From positions 1,054,001 through 1,118,000 of the forward strand of contig NC_134440.1 of NCBI RefSeq assembly GCF_030867145.1: a stretch of 64,000 bases of DNA. The letters are read 5' to 3'. Positions 35,901 through 64,000 of this stretch are shown here, in pieces; position 1 is the first letter of the stretch; each line of letters starts with the position of its first letter. The notes under the pieces are model-generated. The model was not told the origin of the DNA, made no database searches, and worked only from the letters and a program-made list of their open reading frames with translations. A program made the translations under genes and the position numbers. Origin of the DNA: Opisthocomus hoazin (lineage: Eukaryota; Chordata; Aves; Opisthocomiformes; Opisthocomidae).

Positions 35901-38900
35901 CGGGGGGGTTTCCACGGCGCGGCGGGCGCGAAGGCCCCGTCTCTCCCCGCAGGTACGGCGGCTTGTCCCTGGGCGCGGGCAGCTCCCAGGACCTTCCGTC
36001 GGCGGCGGAGCTGGACGCGGCGGTGCTGGAGCTCCGGACGCTGTTCGACATCACCCCGGTACGGCCGGGGTCTGCGCCCCGAGCTTGGCCCCGGCGCTGG
36101 GAGGGCTCCAGCCCGCGCCCGCTGCTCACTCCGTGTGCTGGCACCCAGGGCAGCCCCTCGGACCGGCTCCTGCGCAACCTCAGCCGCTTCGTCGAGGGCC
36201 TGGACGCTCGCAGGAACATCAAGGTGCGCCCGGGGCTGGGGGTCCCGCAAGGGCGAGAGCTGGAGGCTGGGGGGATGCAGCTCCGGGGTCCCCGTCTGTG
36301 CTTGGAGCAGCCTGCGAAGAACCGAGCCCAGCCGGGGGGAGCGGGAGCCCGGCTGGGAGCAGGGTGCGGTGGGTGCAGCTGGCGGTGGTGCCGGGGTGGG
36401 TGGGGGGCTCTGAGCCACCGGGCTCCCCTGGGCTGCAGGTCTGGTTCAACAACAAGGGCTGGCACGCCATGGTCTCCTTCGTCAACGTGGCCAGCAACGG
36501 GCTGCTGCGCGCCTGGCTGCCCGCCGGGACCGACCCCGCGCTCTACGGCATCACGGCCACCAACCACCCCCTCAACCTCACCAAGGAGCAGCTCTCCGAG
36601 GCCGCCCTGTGAGTGCTGGGGACAGGGTGCCACGGGGCCTGTCCCCGTCCCTAGCTGAGCCCTCCCCTCCACGGCAGGATGGCCACCTCGGTGGACGTGC
36701 TGGTCTCCATCTGCGTGATCTTCGCCATGTCCTTCGTCCCGGCCAGCTTCGTGCTCTTCCTCATTGAGGAGCGGGTCAGCAAGGCCAAGCACCTGCAGTT
36801 CGTCAGCGGGATGAAGCCCATCACCTACTGGCTGGGCAACTTCGCCTGGGACATGGTGTGGGACGGGGACAGGGCCTGGGTGCAGCTCCCAGGGCGCCAG
36901 GTCCCACCTGTGACCCCCTCCCTGGCTTCTCCATGCCTGCAGTGCAACTACCTGGTCCCGGCGCTGCTGGTCATCATCATCTTCCTCTGCTTCCAGCAGA
37001 AGGCCTACGTGTCCTCTGCCAACCTGCCCTCCCTGGTCCTGCTGCTGCTGCTCTACGGGTGAAGGGCTGCTGCAGCCCAGCCGGCGCTCAGCACCTGGGG
37101 GCTGGATCCGGGGGAAGGGGGGGCACAGGGGGCTCTGAGCAGGGCTGGGGGCTCAGGGGGTCGTGGTGATGGGGGGCCGGGCGCTGGCTTGCCCTGCCGT
37201 GTCCCCCGGGCCGGGAGGTGCCCCTCAGCCAGCCCCTGCCTCTGTGCCCCTGCAGCTGGTCCATCACCCCCTTGATGTACCCGGCCTCCTTCCTCTTCAG
37301 CATCCCCAGCACCGCCTACGTGGCCCTGACGTGCATCAACCTCTTCATCGGCATCAACGGCAGCGTGGCCACCTTCGTGCTGGAGCTCTTTGTGGACCAG
37401 GTGAGCCCCTGGGCTGCCCTGGACCCCCCTCCCATCCCTGTGGGGCCGGCACCAGCTCCCCCACCGCTCTCCTCACCGCCCCGGCAGAACCTCAACAACA
37501 TCAACCGCATCCTGAAGAAAGTTTTCCTCGTCTTCCCCCACTTCTGCCTGGGCCGAGGCCTCATCGACATGGTGAAGAACCAGGCGATGGCCGATGCCTT
37601 CGAGAGGTTCGGTGAGTCTAGGGGGGTTGGGGCTGCTCCCCCTCCCCAAAGCCTGGCCAGCATGGGGGCCTCCCCAGTGTCCCCCCTCTCCTACAGCCCC
37701 TCTCGCTGCTGACAGGGGACAGGCGCTTCGTGTCCCCCCTGTCCTGGGAGCTGGCAGGGAAGAACATGTTCGCCATGGCCGTTGAGGGCATCATCTTCTT
37801 CCTCTTCACCCTCTTGCTGCAATACCGGTTCTTCCTGCGGCTTGGGTGAGGGCTGGCTGGGGCGGTGTGGGGCAGCCGTGGGGCAGCCGTGGGGTGGGCA
37901 GCCCTGGGAGTGCCCCTGTCACTGTGTCCCCCAGCCCACAGTCTCTGCAGCTGCCCTCGCTGGGGGAGGAGGACGTGGACGTGGCCAGGGAGCGGGCGAA
38001 GGTGGGCAGCACCCCCCCACAGAGCCACCTCCTGCTGCTGAAGGACCTGACCAAGGTGCGCCATGGGGCCGGAGCTGCCCCGTCCCTCGCTGCGGGGCTC
38101 CGCTCTCACCCGTAGCCCCGCGTCGCAGCGGCGGGTGCCGGGCGGGGGGCACCCAGCAGCACCTCGGCTCTGCGGTGCAGGTGTACCGGCGCGGGAAGGC
38201 TCCGGCCGTGGACCGGCTCTGCCTGGCCGTGCCCCCCGGGGAGGTGAGTGCCGGGCAGCCGGGGCTCGGCGGGGCCGGGGCGCCCGGTCACCCCCGCCCG
38301 CGCCCCGCAGTGCTTCGGCCTCCTGGGGGTCAACGGCGCGGGGAAGACCTCCACCTTCAAGATGCTGACGGGGGACACGGAGGTGACGCTGGGGGAGGCC
38401 TGGCTGAAAGGACACAGGTGGGCGAGACGGGGGGGGACCCCGCCGCCGACCCGCTGCTCCCTCCCTGCTTGTCCCTGCAGCGCGCGTGCAGCCGTCCCTG
38501 TCCCCACCCTGTGCTCCTGCTTGGCCTCGTCCCTGCAGCGTGCTGATCGCTGTTCCTGCAGGGTGCCCAGCCTCGTCCCTGTCCCTCGAGTTTGTCCCTG
38601 TCCCCGCCAGGTGCTCAGCCATGTCCCTGCTGTGTGCTCAGCCATGTCCCCATCCCCGCAGCGTGCTCAGCCCTGTCCCTGTCCCCGCAGCGTGCTCAGC
38701 CATGTCCCTGTCCCAACCGCATGCGCAGCTGTGTCCCTGTCCCCACTGCATGCTCAGCTGTGTCCCCGCAGCGTGATCAGCTGTGTCCCTGTCCCCACAG
38801 CATGCTCAGCCGTGTCCCCGTCCCCACCGTGTGCTCAGCCGTGTCCCCGCAGCACACTCAGCCGTGTCCCTGTCCCCGCAGCGTGCTCAGCCGTGTCCCT

Positions 38901-41205
38901 GTCCCTGCAGCGTGCTCAGCCGTGTCCCCACAGCGTGCTCAGCTGTGTCCCTGTCCCCGCAGCGTGCTCAGCCGTGTCCCCGCAGCACGCTCAGCCGTGT
39001 CCCTGTCCCCGCAGCGTGCTCAGCCGTGTCCCCGCAGCGTGCTCAGCTGTGTCCCTGTCCCCGCAGCGTGCTCAGATGTGTCCCCGCAGCGTGCTCAGCC
39101 GTGTCCCTGTCCCCGCAGCGTGCTCAGACGTGTCCCCGCAGCACACTCAGCCGTGTCCCTGTCCCCGCAGCGTGCTCAGCCGTGTCCCCGCAGCGTGCTC
39201 AGCCGTGTCCCTGTCCCCGCAGCGTGCTCAGACGTGTCCCCGCAGCATGCTCAGCCGTGTCCCTGTCCCTGCAGCGTGCTCAGACGTGTCCCCGCAGCAC
39301 ACTCAGCCGTGTCCCTGTCCCCGCAGCATGCTCAGCCGTGTCCCTGTCCCCGCAGCGTGCTCAGCCGTGTCCCCGCAGCGTGCTCAGCTGTGTCCCTGTC
39401 CCCGCAGCGTGCTCAGCCGTGTCCCCGCAGCATGCTCAGCCGTGTCCCTGTCCCCGCAGCGTGCTCAGCCGTGTCCCCGCAGCATGCTCAGCCATGTCCC
39501 TGTCCCCGCAGCGTGCTCAGACGTGTCCCCGCAGCATGCTCAGCCGTGTCCCTGTCCCCGCAGCGTGCTCAGCCGTGTCCCCGCAGTATGCTCAGCCGTG
39601 TCCCTGTCCCCGCAGCGTGCTCAGCCGTGTCCCCGTCCCCACTGTGTGCTCAGCCGTGTCCCCGCAGCACACTCAGCCGTGTCCCTGTCCCTGCAGCGTG
39701 CTCAGCCGTGTCCCCGCAGCGTGTTCAGCCGTGTCCCTGTCCCCGCAGCGTGCTCTCCGACCTGCAGTCCGTCCACCAGCACATGGGTTACTGTCCCCAG
39801 TTCGACGCCGTCACGGACCTGCTGACGGGGCGGGAGCACCTGCAGTTTTACAGCCGCCTGCGCGGCATCCCGGAGGAGGACACCCACAGGGTAGGGCCCG
39901 CGCCCCGGCCCCCCCAGCCCCGGGGACCCTATCCTGACCCCCCCCCCCGTCTCTTGCAGGTGGCTCAGTGGGGCATCGCCACGCTGGGGCTGGGGCCACA
40001 CGCAGATCGGCCGGCGGGCAAGTACAGCGGGGGCAACAAGCGCAAGCTCTCCACGGCCATCGCGCTCCTCGGCTCCCCCCCCGTCGTCTTCCTGGTGAGT
40101 GGGGGCAGCGGGGGGGGTCCCGCAGCAGCACCTGGGCCCTGCCCGGGCTGACGCTGCGCCAGGGCCATTGCAGGATGAGCCCACGACGGGGATGGACCCC
40201 CGAGCCCGGCGGTTCCTGTGGGACTGCATCCTCGGCGTCGTGCGCGAGGGGAGGTCCGTGGTGCTCACCTCCCACAGGTGAGCCCCCGCTCCGGGGTCCA
40301 CGGCCCCCCGGGGGGGAGCACCCCTCTTCCCCGATGGCCCCCCCGGGGGGAGCACCCTTCTTCCCCCATGACATCCCCGAGGGGAGCCCCCCTCTGCCCT
40401 CACAGCCCCCCCGGGGGGAGCCCCCCTCTGCCCCCATGACATCCCCGGGGGAAGCAACCTTCTGACCTCTGGGGCATCCCCGGGGGGACTCCCCTTCTGC
40501 CCCCCCTGCCACCTCGGGGAGAGCCCCCCTCTGCCCCCACGCCCCCCCGGGAGGGGGAGCCCCCCGCCCTGGCCCACTCCCGCCCGCAGCATGGAGGAGT
40601 GCGAGGCGCTGTGCACCAGGATGGCCATCATGGTCAACGGCCGGTTCCGCTGCCTGGGCAGCGCCCAGCACCTCAAGAGCAGGTACCGGGGGGGGGGGCC
40701 AGGGGCTGGGGGGGCCGCGCCGGGCCCCTCGCCGACGCCGCGGCCCCCCCGCAGGTTCGGGGCCGGGTACGCGGTGGCGGTGCGGGCGGGCGGCCCCGGG
40801 CCCGGCCCGGCGGAGCAGCTGATGCGGGGGCTCTTCCCCGGGGTGGCCCCGAGCGAGCGGCACGGGGGGCTGCTGCGGTACCGGCTGCCCCCCCGCCCCG
40901 GGGCCCTCGCCAGCCTCTTCAGCGTCCTGGCAGCCCAGCGCGGCCCCTGCCACATCCAGGACTACTCCGTGTCCCAGACCACCCTGGAGCAGGTGACGGG
41001 GGCCGGGGGCTCGGGGGGGGCCGGGGGCTCGGGGGGGCCGGGGGTCCCGCCGGCGCTGCCCCTCACCCCTCCCTCCCCGCAGGTCTTCGTGCAGTTTGCC
41101 AGGGAGCAGAGCGACGGGGACCCTGGGGGGGCCGAGGCCCCCAGCCCCGGGCGGAGCCCGACGCCGTTCCCGGAGGACGAGCGGTACCGGGAGAGCTCGG
41201 TCTGA
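26944..41205 (+). CDS. ABCA7: ABCA7, full-length A-subfamily ABC lipid transporter, about 49 coding exons
   Basis: Exports or flips phospholipid, with roles in phagocytosis; human variants affect Alzheimer risk. Coding exons: 26944-27009, 27093-27186, 27365-27506, 27584-27684, 27750-27856, 27916-28068, 28156-28245, 28332-28548, 28655-28794, 28859-28975, 29106-29285, 29358-29566, 29655-29831, 29966-30188, 30292-30513, 30642-30846, 30916-31032, 31191-31362, 31566-31697, 31801-31940, 32029-32166, 32312-32517, 32654-32714, 32988-33190, 33334-33382, 33600-33662, 34315-34469, 34558-34682, 34771-34869, 35175-35370, 35459-35553, 35729-35761, 35953-36058, 36149-36223, 36439-36608, 36678-36855, 36943-37058, 37256-37400, 37488-37611, 37716-37845, 37935-38055, 38181-38243, 38311-38417, 39749-39890, 39960-40094, 40174-40277, 40590-40682, 40755-40992, 41083-41205. 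About 2,198 aa, all in phase (human 2,146). NBD1: [33 protein letters not shown]2: [30 protein letters not shown]. Two large extracellular loops (about 42-570 and 1310-1600). It starts [14 protein letters not shown]. The intron after 30188 uses GC. An 18-nt exon at 34142-34159 is possible and also in frame. Confidence 0.95.
38470..39748 (+). repeat. ABCA7 intronic minisatellite built from 3' splice-acceptor units
   Basis: Tandem array of alternating 23- and 29-bp units (cgtgctcagccgtgtccccg plus cag, and a version with an extra tgtccc) filling the intron between the NBD2 Walker-A exon (38311-38417) and the next exon (39749-39890). I count about 38 G/ACAG-C(G/A)TGCTC junctions. The real acceptor, ctgtccccgcag followed by CGTGCTC, is the last member of the array, so each unit contains pyrimidine tract, CAG and the first exon bases. 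Units are most uniform toward the exon and degenerate toward the 5' side (38,470-38,640). Confidence 0.95.
40285..40589. repeat. Minisatellite of about 35 bp in a penultimate-region ABCA7 intron
   Basis: Roughly eight imperfect copies of a unit like ccccggggggagcaccctt plus ctgcccccatgacatc, filling the intron between exons 40174-40277 and 40590-40682 nearly from donor to acceptor. Confidence 0.85.
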
Positions 41206-41439
41206 GCGGGGCGCGGGGCCGCGGACCCCCCGCAGCACGGCCCGGGGCTTCGGGCCCCCCCGGACCCTCCGAGCGGCGCGGGGCGGGGGGGCCTGGCCGC
41301 ATCCTGCCCGCCGGCCCGGGGCCAGCCGGGTGCTGGGGAGGGTCAGCTGGACGGGGGGGGGGGGGGGGGGGGGTCTGCCCTGGTGCTCCCCCCGCCCCGG
41401 GCTGCTGCCGGAGCAGAGCCCGCTGTGCAAGAGCCGCTC

Positions 41440-41445
41440 AATAAA
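41440..41445 (+). terminator. ABCA7 polyadenylation signal AATAAA
   Basis: AATAAA about 235 bp after the ABCA7 stop (in gctcaataaagaccg), giving a short 3' UTR. A run of about 22 G lies upstream in the UTR at 41354-41375. Confidence 0.88.
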
Positions 41446-41461
41446 GACCGGGGGGCCGGAT

Positions 41462-41650
41462 CGCCCTCGCAGCGCCGCAGCCCCTGTGCGGGACACGGGG
41501 GGGGCACAGCGGGGGGGGGCAGCGCCGCGGCCCCTCTGCGGGACACGGGGTGGGGGCACAGCGGGGCGGGGGCAGCGCCACAGCCCCTCTGCGGGACACG
41601 GGGTGGGGGCACAGCGGGGCGGGGGCAGCAGCGCGGCCCCCGCACGGGGG
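41462..41650. repeat. Minisatellite of about 50-54 bp, 3.5 copies, just past ABCA7
   Basis: Units beginning gcagcgccgcagcccct then gcgggacacgggg and ggcacagcgggg, starting about 20 bp after the ABCA7 AATAAA. The rest of the ABCA7-U6 spacer (41,650-42,055) holds no recognisable gene. Confidence 0.85.
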
Positions 41651-42055
41651 GCACAGAGCAGCCAGCACGGCCCCGGCCCTGCGGCCGAAGGTCATCCGGG
41701 CTCTTCCTCCCCGGACGGTCCCTGGGGGCAGGGGCCGGGGGTCAGCGGGGGGGCAGGGGTCCTTCCTCCTCCCCTCGCGGGTCAGGGGTCTCGGCCTCTC
41801 GGGCGGGTGTCCCCTGGGGGTCGCGGGGCTGGGCTGAGCCCCTCTGAAGGTTTCGGGGTGCCCATCTGCTCCCTAGCCCCTGCGACCGCGCTCCCATGGG
41901 GGTGGGGGGCACAGACGCTCCCCCCAGGCGGGCTGGCAGGCTGCGCCCGGGGGGAGCCCGGTGCCCCCCGCATCCCCAGCGCCCGTGGGCGACCCGGCTC
42001 GCGGCGGGGGCCAAAAAGGGTCCCCCGGGGAGTGGGGGGGGTGAGATCGAACCCA

Positions 42056-42105
42056 AAAAATATGGAACGCTTCACGAATTTGCGTGTCATCCTTGCGCAG
42101 GGGCC

Positions 42106-42156
<51 letters not shown>

Positions 42157-42162
42157 GAGCAC
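42056..42162 (-). ncRNA. RNU6: U6 spliceosomal snRNA gene
   Basis: The minus strand from 42162 reads GTGCTCGCTTCGGCAGCAC and continues through the ACAGAGA box and AGC triad to a terminal T run at 42055-42060. The 107-nt sequence matches the vertebrate U6 consensus along its whole length as far as I can check by eye. U6 is the catalytic core snRNA of the major spliceosome, pairing with U4, then with U2 and the 5' splice site. Pol III terminates in the T run. With no mutations and a complete upstream promoter, this is a functional gene, not one of the common U6 pseudogenes. It is divergent from TMEM259; human RNU6-2 sits in the corresponding place, from memory. Confidence 0.97.
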
Positions 42163-42185
42163 GAATCTGAGTGCCCCTGCGGCGG

Positions 42186-42226
42186 TATTTAAACCTCGCT
42201 CATTCGGTGATTTTCAAGGCATGGCG
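42186..42226 (-). promoter_or_regulatory. U6 basal promoter: TATA box and PSE
   Basis: On the minus strand a TATA-like TTTAAATA lies at 42186-42193 (about -24 to -31 from U6 +1). A proximal sequence element (CGCCATGCCTTGAAAATC, about 42209-42226, -47 to -64) resembles the human U6 PSE (shared CC.T..CTTGAAA). Correct spacing of PSE plus TATA defines a type 3 Pol III promoter recognised by SNAPc and Brf2-TFIIIB. Confidence 0.85.
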
Positions 42227-42365
42227 AGTCCTCCCTCTCAGACTCCGGCGCTTTTCCTCACGGCGCCGCTCCCTAAAGCGATGCCAGTTCTTCTCCATAC
42301 TGAAATACTCCTTTTTCTCACAAATTTCGCGTTTCCAAGGATTCTGTGCAGAGAGGCTCCTCGCG

Positions 42366-42399
42366 CGCAGTGCATGGCGGGAGGGCTCCTACTTTGCAT
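42366..42399 (-). promoter_or_regulatory. U6 distal enhancer: ZNF143/Staf site plus octamer
   Basis: On the minus strand, ATGCAAAG (42392-42399, 7/8 to the Oct-1 octamer) is followed by CCTCCCGCCATGCACTGCG (42366-42384), which matches the 19-position Staf/ZNF143 consensus at every position as I recall it. They lie at -204 to -237 from U6 +1, the classic snRNA distal element position. The site also lies in the TMEM259 5' region, so it may serve both directions. Confidence 0.8.
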
Positions 42400-54764
<12,365 letters not shown>

Positions 54765-56500
54765 GTCCCTGTGCCTGTGATTGGGGACTGCTGGGAAGGC
54801 ACTTGGATTTTGTTTGTTACTGTTTCTCACTTCACCATCATCCTTAACCCACGAATTCCTCTCGGCTGGGGCAGAGCAGAGGTGCTGCCGGGAGCTCCCC
54901 TGGGCCGAGCGCGCGTGTGCGAGAGGCTGGTGTGCGAGAGGCTGGCAGCGCGGGGCGAGGCGCTCGGCTGCAGGGCCCGCGAGGCTCGGGGGCCTGCGAG
55001 GCTCAGGGGCCTGCGAGGCTCAGGGGCCCGCGGCCGCCCGCTCAGCCCTGCGCTCGGCTCCGCGCTGCAGCTCCTTTCGCCCCGGCTCTGCCCCCTGCGC
55101 TCACGTTGGCGGCCCGGGTGCTGTTCACAGGCGTGAGCTGGTTCGGGACAGGCCGGGGGGGGGGGGGTGTCGGCTTTCTGGCTTGAGTCCCGGCTGCGTG
55201 TGAGCAGGGAGTGTGCTCGGAGAGCCTTGGGAGAGCCACGGGAGGCAGAGGAGAAACCCTGCAACCTCTCCTCCGTGTGGGGAAGAGGAGCTTCAGCCCT
55301 TCCCCCGACGCCGGATCTGCTCGCGCTACGGCAAAGCTGGGCAGCAAACCAAGCAGGAGCTGCGCTTCAGCCCCGGATTTTCTGCCCTTGGGCTTCCCTC
55401 GGTCGTTGGGTTTGGGGGTAGGAGCTGCCGTGTCCCGGCTCGAGCTTCCACCCCAGGAGAGCCGCGTGGGGCTGGGGTCCGTTCCCGTGCCGCTCAGCCC
55501 CGGAGAAACGCCGTCCCTGCTGCCGCTGGTGACTCTGTGCGGCCTCTCGCCGGTGTTTGTGGCCAGCACGAAGCGGGAGCTGCGGGCGCGTGGCCTCGAT
55601 CCACGCCCGCAGCGGGGGTCTCGGGGGAGACGTTTTGGGGGGCGGAGGGCAGCAGCTCTGTCTCCCCTCCCGGCGCCTGTCGCTGTGTGTGATGTAGTTT
55701 TGCTTTTCAGTGCCTTGTCCCCTCCGCGGGACGCGTTTGCGTTGAAGATCGGCCCCAGCCCCGCGGAGAGAGCGGCTTTTCCCTGGCTGAGCAGTTGCGT
55801 GAGGGGGGGGTCAGCGAGGAACCAAAACACTACAGCCAAGACATTTCAGCTCATTTTCCCTCCTTTCCCTGGCAGTGGAGGGGGGGCTGGGGGCTGCGCG
55901 GGGGCGGCTGGACCCCTGCGAGGTGGTGGGGGGGTTATGCTCGTCGGTGGAGCGGGGCGATGCCGGAGCGAGTGGTTTCAGTAGGGCTGAGGGGGGGAGC
56001 AGCTCGGGGGGCAGCGCTGGAGGGGCTGCGTGGCCCACCCTGCTCGGGGGGGGGGGGCAGCTGGCTCGCTGTAGGAGTGTCCCCGAGCTCAGCCCTGGCC
56101 CCCCCCACCTGAGCAGCAGCCCTGGCGTCCTGGCAGGGCTCCCGTGCGCGTTCCGGGGAAGGGGTCTCCATGTCAGCACCGCGGGGGGACTCAGCCCGGA
56201 GCCCCCCCTCCGCTTTCTCTGCATCTCCCACCCACGGGCCCCCCCCATTCTTTTCTCTTTTCTCTTCGTCTGGAGGAGCGCCGGGTGTTGCTCTGGGGAG
56301 GGGGGAGCCTGCTCGCACCCAGCGTGTCCCCTCCGTCTGCGGCCCGCGGTGCCCCCGGCACGAGGGAGCGGTGGGGGGCTTTGGGGGGGGGGAGGGGAAG
56401 CAAACCAAACGATCTGATGAATGAAGAGTAGAGTTCATTCTATTTAATTAATGTACAAAATGTGTTTGTATATAATAATAAATATTATATCTAACAGCTG
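54765..56500 (+). other. TMEM259 3' UTR
   Basis: About 1.7 kb between the stop and the AATAAA at 56477. It is very GC-rich with G runs, turning abruptly AT-rich at 56,420-56,500. Open frames here show no protein similarity I recognise. Confidence 0.7.
56477..56482 (+). terminator. TMEM259 polyadenylation signal AATAAA
   Basis: AATAAA within tataataataaatattatat, in the only strongly AT-rich patch of the region, followed by TG-rich sequence. It is a strong candidate for the main TMEM259 cleavage site. Confidence 0.85.
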
Positions 56501-56987
56501 CTGTGGCGTCCTGCTGGCAGTTGTGCTGGGTCCCTGCTGCAGGCCCGGGGGGGGGGTCCCGGGGTGGGGGGCAGCGCGTCCCACGCTCGGTGCCAGCGTC
56601 GGCCCCGTTACGGCTGGGGGGGGGGGGGCGGCAGGGCGGGGGGCTTAGCCCGGTCCCCGGGGGGGGTCCCCAGCCTCTGGGCGGGGGGGGATGGGGTGCG
56701 GGTGATGCCAGCTCCTCGGTGGGGGCTGGGGGGGGGGGACCGGGGCCGTCGGCCCGAGGAAGACTCCGGTGCTGCGCTGCGGGGGCTCTGGAGGTCAGCG
56801 CGGCTTTACCTCAGCGGTGCTGCGGGACAGGGGGGGCCGAGGGCTGCTCAGCCACCACCCCCACCCCCCCCTCGCTGCTCCGGGCCCGGCCGGGGGGTGC
56901 CTGCGGGGGAGGGGGGGGACCCTCGCCCAAGCCCGGCTGCGCGGGGGGGCTGCAGGAGAGCAAGCGACTTCGCGTTTCTCCATCGTC

Positions 56988-56993
56988 TTTATT
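56988..56993 (-). terminator. GRIN3B polyadenylation signal AATAAA
   Basis: TTTATT on plus (AATAAA on minus), about 195 bp past the GRIN3B stop. The ends of the convergent TMEM259 and GRIN3B transcripts are thus only about 450-500 bp apart. Confidence 0.82.
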
Positions 56994-57186
56994 TCGGTGG
57001 TCCGAGACCCCAGCGGCGCGGGAGGGGGGGGCTGCCGCTGCCCCCCGGCCTTCCTCCTGCCCCCCCCGCTCCTGCCCCCCGGCCTTCCTCCTGCCCCCCC
57101 AATCCTGCCCCGGCCGCCGGTCTGCCCTGCCCGGCCCGGCCCCGGGCTGCCTGCGGACCCCCGCCCCCCCCCGGCCCCGGCCCCCC

Positions 57187-63882
<6,696 letters not shown>

Positions 63883-64000
63883 GGCCCCGCCGACCCCCCC
63901 CGCCCCCCCCGCCGCTCTGCGCCCCGACGGGGCGGGCCGGGGACGGCTCTGCGGGTGCGGGCAGGGACCGCCGGCCCCCCCCGCCAGCGCCCGCACCGTC

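Noticed and set aside
38248-40151. Open frames of over 500 aa through the ABCA7 repeat read as a separate gene
   Set aside because: They start in or run into ABCA7 NBD2 exons and consist of repeat translation; treated as an intronic minisatellite with splicing relevance.
55200-56430. Several 140-260-aa open frames on both strands after TMEM259
   Set aside because: GC-rich 3' UTR sequence with few stops by composition; no conserved motif.

Overview
The window is vertebrate nuclear DNA, almost certainly from a bird. A 3' fragment of a CR1 LINE ends in the avian-type ATTCTATGATT tail (about 49,476-49,793), the genes have many short introns in very GC-rich sequence packed with minisatellites (as on avian microchromosomes), and the gene set matches human 19p13.3. 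No prokaryotic features are present. Exon boundaries were placed by hand from splice consensus, reading phase and remembered mammalian protein sequences. No alignment was run.

Layout from left to right: ARHGAP45/HMHA1 on the minus strand (CDS 1,556-18,733, 23 exons); a CpG-island head-to-head promoter region; CNN2 on plus (19,922-24,536, 7 exons); ABCA7 on plus (26,944-41,205, about 49 exons); a complete U6 snRNA gene on minus (42,056-42,162) with TATA, PSE and a ZNF143/octamer enhancer; TMEM259/membralin on plus (42,941-54,764, 11 exons), divergent from U6; and GRIN3B on minus (57,187-63,882, 9 exons), tail-to-tail with TMEM259. All five protein genes can be read as intact frames with every exon phase closing.

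The genes do not form one pathway. They encode a haematopoietic Rho-GAP, an actin-binding calponin, a lipid-exporting ABC transporter, an ER membrane protein of the ERAD/motor-neuron survival type, and a glycine-gated NMDA-receptor subunit. The interest lies in the architecture. Compared with the human gene order as I recall it, the CNN2-ABCA7 pair is inverted between ARHGAP45 and the U6/TMEM259 pair. The U6-TMEM259 divergent arrangement looks conserved with human RNU6-2/TMEM259. At least ten tandem-repeat arrays occur, all outside TMEM259.

The most unusual is a minisatellite of about 1.2 kb in the second-nucleotide-binding-domain region of ABCA7. Its unit is a copy of the downstream intron-exon junction, so nearly 40 near-identical 3' splice-acceptor sequences lie directly upstream of the real one.
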